From positions 11,200,698 through 11,264,697 of the forward strand of contig NC_065564.1 in NCBI RefSeq assembly GCF_022605725.1: a DNA stretch of 64,000 nt. The letters run 5' to 3'. Below, in pieces: positions 24,100 to 34,949 of the stretch. Each line of letters opens with the position of its first letter. Within the stretch, counting starts at the first letter, position 1. The DNA is from Anthonomus grandis grandis (Eukaryota > Arthropoda > Insecta > Coleoptera > Curculionidae). The notes below the pieces were generated by a model. It saw only the letters and a list, made by a program, of their open reading frames with translations, was not told the DNA's origin and made no database searches. The translations under genes were made by a program, and so were the position numbers.

Positions 24100-24620
24100 T
24101 AGTGGACTAAAAAACGGGGAAAAAGTCGCTTCCTTCTCGATTTTTTTTTGAGGTACAACCACATATGGTCTTTACAAAATGATAGAGTAAGTCCCTGGCT
24201 ACCTGGAATTGGCAATTATAACATTTTTTAGCAGAGACAACATTTTTTATGGCGAAATTAGTCAAAAAATCTGTCAAAAAGAATTTTAATACTTTTTTAA
24301 ACATACTTCGCGATATCTCGGGAACTAATTAAGATATCAACTTACTTTTTTTTTCCTCAATAAAAGAAATATTATCGAAAATAACTGCGGTATTTTTGTT
24401 AGTGTGAAAAACTTAGTTTTTTTGTAAAACTAGAAAAATGTTTAATATCAACATTTTCGGCATAGCTATTTTCAGTAAGCGAGAAACTTTTTTATTTTAA
24501 GATATTTAGCTATACTATCTGCATATGAAATAAAACCATAACATCAACAAGGTTTTAAAAAAAAAGAAATCAGTAATCTAAGTCTTTTAGTTTCCGAGTT
24601 ATAGCGAGTTAAAATCGAAG
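24100..24620. repeat. Left long terminal inverted repeat
   Basis: Complementary to 31027-31534 over nearly the whole length, with small differences. For example, ACTTACTCTATCATTTTG at 31449 pairs with CAAAATGATAGAGTAAGT at 24175. Confidence 0.85.
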
Positions 24621-24654
24621 CTTTTCGTAGCCGGGTTTAAAAGATTTCTACTGC

Positions 24655-24690
24655 CTACGCCGGGCCGGGCGGCCGCGCCGCGCGACAGCA
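24655..24690. other. GC-rich patch in an AT-rich region
   Basis: CGCCGGGCCGGGCGGCCGCG followed by CCGCGCGACAG is the most GC-rich short stretch seen nearby. It lies just inside the left inverted terminus and about 200 bases before the first codon of the transposon protein. It could be a promoter element of the transposon or a structural end feature; neither is shown. Confidence 0.5.
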
Positions 24691-25632
24691 GTATTATTGA
24701 TATATCCTACATAAACGAATATTAAGCCAGTGAAAACCCGTCCGTAATAGACTTTTTAGTGAGGGTGCGGGAGTTAATGCTTTTTATGTGTTTTTATACT
24801 TATATTCAATTCTATTTTTATACTCGTTCAATTAACTGTATAGACATTTCTGTTTGTTGTTTTGATATTCTTTTCTGTTAAAATGGAGTGTCTATTTTGT
24901 GAGCAACCTCTGCAAGAAAATGACAAAAGTGTACCACAAAATCTAAGGTTACAAGGATTAAAAACAATTATAAATGCAGCAGAAAAAAGGAAAGACGTTT
25001 GTTCCCAGAAGATTTTGAAACAAAAATATGACATTCTAGCCGGGAAGCTTAAGGTAAAATTTCATTCAACCTGCAGACAAACATTTATTAGTTTGCAAAA
25101 TCTTGGATATTGTGTTTCTCAAAGCAATGAAAACGAAGCGACCGAGGCGTCATCGTCTCGCACAAGATACCATAAAGATAGAATCCTAGGAAAATGTGTC
25201 TAATATGTAACAAATCTGGAAAAACAGGTAGGTTGTTTTTTTTGATTTTTTGATAAATTTCGTAAGAATAGAAGTTTGCGCTAACCTGAAATCTCAAATT
25301 AATCGCCAAAATAAATATTTGACGATTTTTCTGTGGCTATACAACCAATGCCTAAAATTCAAAAACTATCCAGGCTATTTTGATGCAACTTAGTTGGTAG
25401 TTTGGATTGGTGAAAAGCTATTATATTTGTTAGGTTAAATTAACCGTTATTTATAAAGTAAAATGACGTTATTTGTTTTTTTTTCTTATTCAGGAACCGG
25501 CAAAGTTACGCACTCCAAAATAATCCAAGCTGCAGAAAAACGACAAGATATTGAGATGATTTCAAAATTAGCTGGTTACGAGGATCTCTTTGCATATGAT
25601 GCAAAATATCATAAAACGTGTTATTGGCAGTA

Positions 25633-27021
25633 TACAGGGTGTCATTGAAATGGTGTAAAAAAATTCGGGGGGTGATAGTACTCCTAAAAATTTTAAAAAA
25701 AGTTCCTATAACTATAGGGCGGAAAATGCATATTAAGGGAGTTAGGGGCACTGAAAGGGTAAATTTAAAAAACGGTTTTTTGAAATTGTAGGCTTAAAAA
25801 ACGAGATAAAATTTCGAAAAAAAATCCTCTGCCATAAATTTTGACCCAAAATCAAATGGTGATACTGAAAAATAATTTGGAAAATCGGAAAGGGTAGTTT
25901 TTGCAAGGGTAGGGGGTTAATTCGTGAATAACTTTTTTTAGGTTATTTTATTCGCAACGCGGGTTTATATTTTAAAAACTACATACTTTTTCCTACAAAA
26001 AAGGTACTCTTGTTGCACATCGCCCAGAACTATGGTTTTCGAGAAAATTGAAGGCAAAAAGTTTGCTCTGATGGGTTGCTAACTGGTTAAACAACATAAA
26101 CCTATGAAAGTTATGGGGTTTCAAAAGTAAACACGTAGTTATTAAATAATTAATTGAAAAATCTAAATTTTATGATTTTTAAAACATCTTATTGCTTTAA
26201 AAAACGAAATAAACCAATTACCAAAATTCCTTATTAAAATAATGCATTTCTTAATTCATTCATAGTAAATGTTCAAAGTGATCACCATTCATTTCAATGC
26301 AGACATCTGCTCTTCTTCTCCATGATCTGCGTACCCTGTGGAATATCCCTGGGGTTGTACGAATTTGATTGGAACAGTCGATAATGCGTTGACGTAGTTG
26401 CTCTTCAGTATTAATCGGCACAGGAATTTTGGTAATTGGTTTATTTCGTTTTTTTAAAGCAATACGATGTTTTAAAAATCATGAAATTTAGATTTTTCAA
26501 TTTATTATTTAATAACTACTTGTTTACTTTTGAAACCCCATAACTTTCATAAGTTTATGTTGTTTAACCAGTTAGCAGCCCATCAGGGCAAACTTTTTGC
26601 CTTCAATTTTCTCGAAAACCATCGTTCTGGGCGATGTGCAACAAGAGTACCTTTTTTGTAGGAAAAAGTATGTAGTTTTTAAAAAATGAACCCACGTTGC
26701 GAAGAAAATAACCTAAAAAAAGTTATTCACGAATTAACCCCCTACCCTTGCAAAAACTACCCTTTCCGATTTTCCAAATTATTTTTCAGTATCACCATTT
26801 GATTTTGGGTCAAAATTTATGGCAGAGGATTTTTTTTCGAAATTTTATCTCGTTTTTTAAGCCTACAATTTCAAAAAACCGTTTTTTAAATTTACCCTTT
26901 TAGTGCCCCTAACTCCCTTAATATGCATTTTCCACCCTATAGTTATAGGAACTTTTTTTAAAATTTTTAGGAGTACTATCACCCCCCGAATTTTTTTACA
27001 CCATTTCAATGACACCCTGTA
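25633..27021. mobile_element. Foldback mariner derivative with ~600-bp inverted arms
   Basis: The left arm 25633-26230 and right arm 26422-27021 are inverted copies, and the unit is flanked by TA at 25631-25632 and 27022-27023. The ends are TACAGGGTGTCATTG and its complement. The 190-bp centre holds the last part of a mariner-like transposase on the minus strand. It is thus an internally deleted mariner with very long inverted termini. It interrupts the second exon of the surrounding transposon's gene right after CYWQY. Confidence 0.9.
26260..26421 (-). pseudogene. Mariner-like transposase, last ~53 codons
   Basis: The minus-strand reading gives PVPINTEEQLRQRIIDCSNQ, then PGIFHRVRRSWRRRADVCIE, and ends MNGDHFEHLL before the stop at 26260-26262. 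This is the typical C-terminus of mariner-like transposases with the DDE_3 domain; the catalytic domain is absent. It lies entirely between the two inverted arms, apart from its first codons. Confidence 0.8.
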
Positions 27022-30000
27022 TAAGCTTGTCAAAATAAACACGATATGACTACACGATTTCAACCAATCAGGGACCAAGATGAAATTCTTTTGTCAGAAT
27101 CAGAGTCAAATAGTTTTTTAATATATCTCCTAAAAGAAACGTAAACGAAAATCTGCGAACTATTGGAGAAAATGAAACCCTTATTTTGCATAAAGCGGCG
27201 GGAATCTTAAAGAAGAAAATTAAAGAATTTAATATCCCGGAGAACAACAACTATCCAATTCCAGATGATATGAATCAGGCAGAATTTGAAAAGCAAGTTC
27301 CTAACGAGTTGCTTCAATTTGTGTCATGGTTAAAAGATGATATTTGCTATGAAAGTGTGAACGACAAAATAATATCACAAGCAGCTGTTCCATGTAACAT
27401 AATTATGAGTCTTCATGACAAAACATTTAGAAGAAATAACTTTCAAATGGGCCTAGGAATTTATATTTATCATTTAGTACGAAGTCAGAAAATTTTAGAC
27501 ATTTTATCAAATATTGGTTTAAGTTGCAGTTGCATAATGATATAAGACAGCTAACAACTTCCGTAGCAAACAAAAAAATCTCTCCGAAAAAACATTCCGA
27601 TACTCGTAGATTTGTCGATGAAAATATTACCAAAGGTGGAGCATATTCCTTAAATTATCAGAAGAACTTGATTTCACAATTCAGGAACCATCACATTATC
27701 CAAAACCTGCCAAACGTCCAGATTCCTTTGAAATCAAATCTGCTATATTAAATCGAGAAAATGACGATTATTCAAAGAAAATTAATTTAATATGGAAACT
27801 GTTACGATGTTTTAAAGATACACAAACATTTCTAAACTGGACTGACTTCAATAACATCTTAGCTAATAACAAAATTTCCATGTCAGATATATATTATTTG
27901 CCGTTTGTGAATAATCCACCAACATGCTATGATACCATATATATACGTAAATGTTACGATTAGTTGAACTAGCTAAGACAATAAATCAAAATCATATAAT
28001 TATAACTGCAGATTTAGCTATATACTCAAAGGCTCGTGAAATTTTATGGAATAAACCTAACGCCTTACATGAAAAGTTACACTGACTCTTGGAGGAATGC
28101 ACATCAATATGGTTCTAATAGCAAGTATCGGTCATATTTTTAGTGACGGTGGTCTTTTCTCAATTTTGACAGAAACAGATGTTTATGCCGAAGCTACTTG
28201 CAAAATGATGCTGCAAGGAAAACAATATTCGAGAGCTATTTGTGGTTTAACATTAGCTGCAGATGCACTTTCCCGCTTATTCTTTAAATCCTTTGTTGAA
28301 TGGCAAAATGATTTAGATGAAGATACGTGTGTTATTACACCTGACTTAAAGAAAGATATAAAAACCCTTATAGAAAATTTTCAAAATTCTGCATTTGACA
28401 AAAAATGTTTTGAAATTTTTATTGAGAAAATAAAGCCTTTACAATAAGTTATGTCTAAATTTATTATCGCTGGATCATCTATTTCAAATACCTTTAAATA
28501 CTGGTACTCATTTCTTGAAGCAGTCGACCTTCTGGACATTGTTGGCGATTAATAAGATCAGAGAGAAATGAAGATTTCGAATCTCATTTATGCGCTGTAA
28601 ATGATATTTTTTCGTATTTCTCAGCAGCAGAAAGAAATTTATATTTAAAATGGGTTCCTGTGTATCTATCGGATATGGAAAACTTGAAAGAAGAGTCACC
28701 GACCATGTATGAGTATTTAGTAAATGGTAATTTCGTTGTTAAAAAAACCAACGATAAAATATTTAATTGTGTAGCTTCTGACATGGCTCTTGAGCAATCA
28801 GTAAATAAGGACTGTAAAAGTTCGGCAGGTGTTATTGGATTCTCTCAGAAACCTAGTGCTCTTCTTCGCTGGATAACAACTAGACACGTCTTAGGAGAAT
28901 ATTCAAAAAAATTTTGAGGTAAAATGTTTACTTTATTATCTTGTCGTGCCATCTTTTCTGATACATTTTTACATTTCTAGATCTAATTATTGCTGAAAAT
29001 AAAACACAAATCAAAGAAGGAGGTAAAATGGCAATTAAAAATGAGGATGATATTCTGCGAATGACAAAAAGTTTGGAAAATGATTGATGTAACCCATTTG
29101 ATTTACAACATGTGCCGAGTCAGTTAATTAATATATGCACAGGAAAAATTGCGGATGAAGAAACTAATAACAGTTTAAATATTTTTTTTGAAATAGCACA
29201 GGGGCATGTGAAGACTTTATTGAATACTTTACAACAAAACTTTTGGAATCCTATCAAACGAAACAAAATTTCTACTTTTAACAATGATAAAGGCAAAAAA
29301 ATTATTTTTTCAAAAAAAATATTGGAACAGAATGTATGTTTCGGAGAATTATTTGTGCAGCTAGATTTCAAGAAATGGATCTTGTAAATATACTGTCTTT
29401 ATGTCTTATGAACTAACAGTGGTGCTGGCATCGCTGTTTCACGACGACGGTTCTATGAGAAAAACAGCAAAGTCGGAACTTGCGAAAAAAATTGAAACAT
29501 TTACTAATACTTTAACAAGTTGTCCGTCCGTAGACTCCTTTATTGTTGATGGAATGGTAACATTTCAAGAGTTACATCCTTCTACTTTTGTCACTTTCAA
29601 TGATTTAGAAGAAAACATGGAGCAAAAAGAATTACAGTAGTGTTTGATACTTATTTAGCTAATTCGTTAAAAAATTGAGAACGACAAAGACGTGGTGATT
29701 GCAATAGTGAATTCAACGTCGCCGGTTCTAGAAAAGTACCTAAATACCGAGAATTTATAAGGTCTTTAGCGAACAAACGATCATTATTAATATTCATAAC
29801 AAACTATTTTTTGACAGAAGTACCAAATTTACTAAACGATTATGAAATCCTAGTTGTAGCAGGTGGCTTTAAAAATCTCCAACTTTGTTTTGAAATAAAT
29901 AAAATTAAAGGGCCAAAAGAGATAGAAGATCTAAACAGCAGTCAGGAAGAGGCTGATACAGGACTGATACTCCACGTTTTAGCAGAGCTAAAACCACATA

Positions 30001-31026
30001 ATACAATTCTGGTAAAATCTGTTCGGTGTCCTGATCTTACTTTTACATTTGTTCTGTGAAATATCAAATATGTCCCTAAGCAATATATACATACAATTGG
30101 GACATGGCAAAAACTTACATTTCTTATCTATTAACAATATTGTGAAAAATGTAGGTGCAGGAATGTGTAAAAAACTATTGGTAATTCATTGCTTGACTGG
30201 CTGCGACACAACAAATGCAATGTATAAAATAGGCAAGAAAACAGCGTTTGATGTATTATATAAAAATATTGATTGATAAATTATCTGGAAAATCTCCCAT
30301 TTTAATCAGAAGATAAAGCAATGCAAGTTAGTATCAAGTATACACTTCATTTGTATAAAAACAAAAACAAAAATAATGCTTCCTTGAATCAATTACGATG
30401 GTATCTGACAAGAGAATCAAATCGTCCAGCTTCCGAGTTGCCTCCTACTGATCATGCTTTTAGACAACATTTAAAAAGGTAATATATTTTTATCACCCAT
30501 ACTTTTATAATATACCTACCTAACAAAAAAATAACTATAAATATTTAAATATATCTTTTATTCTTTTAGGTGTCTGTATCAATTAAAAATTTGGTATAAT
30601 AGCCACATTCCAAAGATGCCAGTAGAAGATCCGACTCTATACGGATGGACATTAGGGGAAAATAGTTGGATAGCCAATTTTTCTTCTCAGGAACCAGTGC
30701 CTGATGAAGTTCGAAAAAATTTGTCGATACCATGTTCCGATAGAACGTGTCACAATAAAAAATGTACTTACATTTCACAATGGCTAAAATGTTGCAGTGA
30801 TTGTAAATATGCAAATTGCAGTAAAAGCCTGCAGGAAAGTGCATCAGATTGCGAAGATTATTAACTAAGGTAATAATTACGTAGGATATTTTTAAAATGT
30901 TAACTTTTATTTGCAAATAAAATGAATAATTTAACAATAGTAATAAATAAGTTGTATAAAATAAATTATGTATATAAAACTGTTTGCTGTAAATGCACGA
31001 TGCTTCATCGGATGCGAGAAAACATT

Positions 31027-31534
31027 CAAGTTCAACTCGCTATAACTCGAAAACTAAAAGACTTAGATTAGTGATTTTTTTTTAAAACTTTGTTGATCTT
31101 ATGGCTTTATTTCATACGCAGATAGTATAGTTAAATATCTTAAAATAAAAAAGTTTCTCGCTTACTGAAAATAGCTATGTCGAAAATGTTGATATTAAAT
31201 ATTTTTCTAGTTTTACAAAAAAACTAAGTTTTTCACACTAACAAAAATACCGCAGTTATTTTCGCTAACATTTCTTTTATTGAGGAAAAAAAAAGTAAGT
31301 TGATATCTTAATTAGTTTCCGAGATATCGCGAAGTATGTTTAAAAAAGTATTAAAAATCTTTTTGACAGATTTTTGACAAATTTCGCCATAAAAAATGTT
31401 ATCCCTGGTAAAAAAATGTTGTAATTGCCGATTCCAGGTAGCCAGGGACTTACTCTATCATTTTGTAAAGACCACATGTGGTTGTACCTCCAAAAAATTT
31501 TTTTAAACAGTTTTGCACCTTTTTCAGTGCACTA
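31027..31534. repeat. Right long terminal inverted repeat
   Basis: Pairs with 24100-24620 and closes the 7.4-kb transposon. Confidence 0.85.
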
Positions 31535-32559
31535 TATACCGGCATTGAATTTTACAATGCAATGCCTAATGAGTTAAAAACTTTAATTAATTATCAATTT
31601 AAGAATAGGTCTAAGTTATTAATATTAAGTCAAGAAACTTAGTGGTCATTTTTTCGTAATGTAATAGTGTAAAATATAATATGTTAAGTACCTGCTTTCA
31701 CTTTATTATCCTACTTTTTTTTTGAAGTTAGCATTATATTTGGTATGTGATTTTTTTTTTAATTGCATTTGTAGATAATGCAGTAAGTAAGCTTAGTACG
31801 CTCATATATTATGGTATATTATGACCTTATTGTTCTTATGTTAAAACAATTAGTAGTACTATAGTAGTTGACTAAGAGTAGCAACGGCAGTTAAACTTTG
31901 CCATCGCTAGAACTGGATGTCTGATAGAATAGATTGTTTTGTATTTAGAAAATTGTAATTTTTTTGTATTTATTAAAAGACGATTTATTATTATTACACA
32001 AATTTATATCTTAGAAACATTCTTTTTTTATTGACAACGTCTAGAAAAGTCTACAAAATCAAACTACTAGAATTTACAATAAAATAACTTAAATAGCATA
32101 AATTGAGTCCCAACTAGTAATACCGGTAACTCATAAGAACTAGACCCTATAGGTAAAAATAGTAAACTAATCCTTAGTAGAACCCAAAATAAATATAACT
32201 GACTAACTACAAAATAAGAGCAAAACAGGACAAAAACTATGAGAGAAATTAGCGTATTTAGATTTTAATATTTTAAACTTTGTTTTTTTGAAGGTGGTAG
32301 ACAATGGTACAGTGAAAACATCTTGTCAAACTTGCATTGTCTTATTTATTTAATGTAACACGACGTTTTTTTCATTTTAAATTTTGTTTATAATTTCTCA
32401 GATCTTTAGTAGAACTGCCCTAAATCATTTTGGGAAAATAAACACAATATAATTTATAAGTTATAAAATTCTTGTTTTAATTTATAAAATTGTTTAAAAA
32501 CGCCAAGTGGTTTAAAGAATGGGCTAAAAAGCAGTAGTTCTACATTTATTGCAACTTAC
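31535..32559. other. Intron sequence near a ferlin exon
   Basis: No coding or structured repeat is seen. The sequence is AT-rich. The stretch ends with the splice donor of the ferlin exon on the minus strand (GTAAGT at 32559-32554). Confidence 0.5.
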
Positions 32560-32747
32560 CCTTTAACATAAATATCCGATTTTTTTTCACCAGTGTAGAA
32601 GTCATCCTCCTTTAAACTAATTTCTTCTGTATTCCATATGATCACCCTAAGTTCATATGCTATAGGTTTCCGTGGTTTAATATCTACTTTTTCAGGTACT
32701 GGTATATCTAGTCGTTGAAAGATGTCTATCCAAAGTTGTAGTTTGCC
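32560..32747 (-). CDS. Ferlin exon (start of last C2 domain)
   Basis: 188 bases, preceded on the minus strand by TTTTTTCTTAATTAG and followed by GTAAGT. It encodes GKLQLWIDIFQRLDIPVPEK, VDIKPRKPIAYELRVIIWNT and EEISLKEDDFYTG, then EKKSDIYVKG. Family knowledge: IEQG-L--WVDIFP, DI-PRKP--YELRVIIWNT and SDIYVKGW are strongly conserved across dysferlin, myoferlin and otoferlin and mark the entry into the C-terminal C2 domain. The splice is phase 0 with the upstream exon at 54048 and phase 2 with the downstream exon at 6692. There are no stops or frameshifts. The protein is expected to act in calcium-dependent membrane fusion or repair. In insects the best known relative is Misfire of Drosophila. 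Confidence 0.93.
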
Positions 32748-33529
32748 CTAATTAAGAAAAAATCCAATTTTAGTCTAATTTCTAAAATAATTTAATACTA
32801 ATAGCGCTGATTGAATATTTGAAGAGATACGCAATCCTGTGTTTTAAAATGTACCCGGTTAACTATCGATTACCTTCCAGTTTTATTTACCGAGTGCAAC
32901 CCAAGGCAAACCCAGGAACAATTTATTAAAGCTGCTACGTTTTTACTACGTCTAACTACGTTTTTATTAATTTTTTCTAAACATAATATAATGCAATAGT
33001 GTCATTTAGGTGGTCAAGTGACGAGTGATCTATACTAATTAAGGGTAGAGGCATGCTAAAAGTTACATTTTATTAACAAATAATTAATTACTTAACTTTA
33101 CTAAAAAGTAATATACAAAAAAATATGTGAGAGAAATGTTAAGATATAAGTAGTAACGTAAATATAAAGAATAATTAAAATAATTCATAAGACTTAATAT
33201 TTATGGTAATATAACCTTTTAGTCAGTTAATATTTCGACATTTAATTTTTTGCAAAAAGTAATTCGTATTGTCATGTGATTCTGGTTTGTAAAGCCCGCC
33301 AGTATCTCAAAAAGAGTAGTGATAAAGGGTTTTAAGTGAAGGTATTAATAGAACTCGATAAAATATGGAAAATAGGCTACATTTTAACTTGCGATACAGG
33401 CAATTCCGTAATTACCAATTGTTACAACTATACTTAAAACTTAGAAAAGTTGGTAACAAAAAAACGTTTTAGAAAAAAAATTTGGAGGGAGACAAAAAAA
33501 ATTGTTTAAAGATCCCGCCTCATCGTTAT
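32748..33529. other. Intron sequence, nothing recognised
   Basis: AT-rich, no long open frame, no repeat identified. Confidence 0.4.
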
Positions 33530-34345
33530 ACAGGATGTCCTAAATAAGAATCAGCAGTATAGAGATCTCAGAAACGATAAAAGATAGAGGTGGTATAATT
33601 AGAGAAAAGTTGCGCAAAATAGTTCTTGATTAAACGCAACCCTAAAAACTTTCAAATACTTCCCAAAATTATTTATTAAGATAATATATTATTGTGACCA
33701 CTTTTTCTCTCCTATACGAGGACACCTTTAAATTTAAAATCAACAACGTTACATTCTTTAGAGGGCCATCATCAACTATTTTTCCTTGTCGGTGACATTT
33801 TGGCCATTTGCAGTATTAAATTGCCCTTTTAATTACCAATGAGGTATCCTGTATTTCCAATGAGTATTACGAATCACTCCTATAAAATTATATACATATT
33901 TCACTTTCGCTCCTGGAGCTCTTACCGAAATTACATGTTGAAAATGCAAGTGTAATACATCGTTGAAAAAGTTATAAAAGGGCCTATTTAAGATTGCAAA
34001 ACTCCAATATGGCGCTCATAAGAAAGTGAAATGATTTTATGAAAATTGTATACAGGATGACTTTAATTTAAAAACTTGAAATGGCTATATATTAAAAATG
34101 AAAAACTGAATAAAAAATGCTGAAAATAGTATCTATAAAATGATAGGGGAACAAAAACAAGCATATTATCTCACCCTTATCTGCAACCCTTTGAACAGGG
34201 TGAGATACACCCCTACAATCTTAAATAGAATGATACATCATCTGAACATGTCGACGATCAACGATATATCATCATCAACGATACTTTGCTTTGTATCTAC
34301 TCACACACTTCTTATTACAGAAAATAAATTCTCTAGAGCATCTTG
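33530..34345. repeat. Mariner-type miniature element debris
   Basis: TACAGGATGTCC at 33531 and the complement GGTATCCTGTA near 33850 could be ends of a miniature element of about 330 bp. A second TATACAGGATG starts near 34048. The part 34140-34260 is an inverted relative of 4290-4430. An open frame at 34140-34346 is part of this repeat and not a gene. Confidence 0.35.
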
Positions 34346-34371
34346 AGTATGTGGCCTACTTAAGGTAAACA

Positions 34372-34885
34372 ACCAGTTATTGACATTTCACCAATCATTG
34401 ACACAATTCTACAATTTTCCCTAAAATAAAATCCTGTGTTCCAAATTTTTGGTGTTTTTTGTGCTCCTTAGTGTAAAAAATAAAGTAAGTAAATTTTTGT
34501 GACCCATTTTAAAAATTTTGCATTAGTATGTATTGTTATTTTCTGTGGTTTATTTTTGTTTAAAAGGTTAAAAGTAGATAAAATGAATTAAAAAATTTCC
34601 CCATATTTATTTGTTTACAAGAATAACTGGTTTCAAGGACTATTCCTTCCACCAGTTATTGACACAACTGTCAACTATTGGTTTTTAATACTTTTGACCA
34701 ATCATATTTTGAGTGTGAAATACGTATCAAGACAATGTTGCCAATATTTTATTTTTTTTAAACAAAGTAGGGAAACCAGTAATTGACACTTGTGTCAATT
34801 ACTGGTTTCCATCATTAAACCATTTGTCATCATTAAACCTGTAATTGACACTTGTGTCCATTACTGGTTTAATGATGACAATATT
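34372..34885. repeat. Iterated subterminal motifs of the pogo element
   Basis: Variants of CCAGTTATTGACA and its complement recur at about 34372, 34390, 34657, 34778, 34795, 34840 and 34855. Two of them form the palindromic pair GTAATTGACACTTGTGTCAA. Such arrays could be transposase-binding sites, as known for other DNA transposons; this is inference. Confidence 0.6.
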
Positions 34886-34949
34886 TAGATGAGCCAAAAC
34901 TAATATATTTAAGTCCTGCTTTTTCAGAAATATCGCCTAGAAGAAATTA

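Larger units (their letters stand above)
24883..30864 (+). pseudogene. Large transposase-like protein of the 7.4-kb transposon (broken)
   Basis: Exon 1 starts at ATG 24883 with a Cys pair (MECLFCEQPL) and ends at a GT near 25228. Exon 2 begins after TTCTTATTCAG at 25492 with GTGKVTHSKIIQAAEKRQDI. After the mariner insertion the protein resumes near 27150: KAAGILKKKIKEFNIPENNN, FRRNNFQMGLGIYIYHLVRS, then near 28085 LGGMHINMVLIASIGHIFSD (DDE-type core). Then near 29940 comes SQEEADTGLILHVLAEL, and near 30190 LTGCDTTNAMYKIGKKTAF, which recalls XPG/FEN1-type nucleases. A Cys-rich tail lies near 30745-30850. Further introns seem to lie near 28919-28980 and 30480-30568. Frameshifts and stops occur throughout. 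The text matches a transposon protein family widespread in invertebrates; its formal name is uncertain to me. Confidence 0.6.
24100..31534 (+). mobile_element. 7.4-kb DNA transposon with ~500-bp inverted termini (Academ-like?)
   Basis: The ends are long inverted repeats: about 24100-24620 pairs with about 31027-31534. The outermost bases are TAGTGGACTAAAAA on the left and the complement of TAGTGCACTGAAAA on the right. TAT lies on both outer sides, compatible with a 3-bp target duplication. The interior encodes one large multi-exon protein (see 24883-30864) and was itself hit by a mariner derivative (25633-27021). The superfamily is uncertain. An XPG/FEN1-like motif in the protein and a short duplication suggest Academ. 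Confidence 0.65.

Noticed and set aside
30566..30937. Minus-strand open frame of 123 codons
   Set aside because: It is antisense to the Cys-rich C-terminus of the 7.4-kb transposon protein, which is the recognisable reading.
34140..34346. Open frame of 68 codons
   Set aside because: It coincides with a dispersed repeat also present inverted at 4290-4430.
34372..34885. CRISPR-like array
   Set aside because: The repeats are short, variable, in both orientations and unevenly spaced, and the DNA is eukaryotic.
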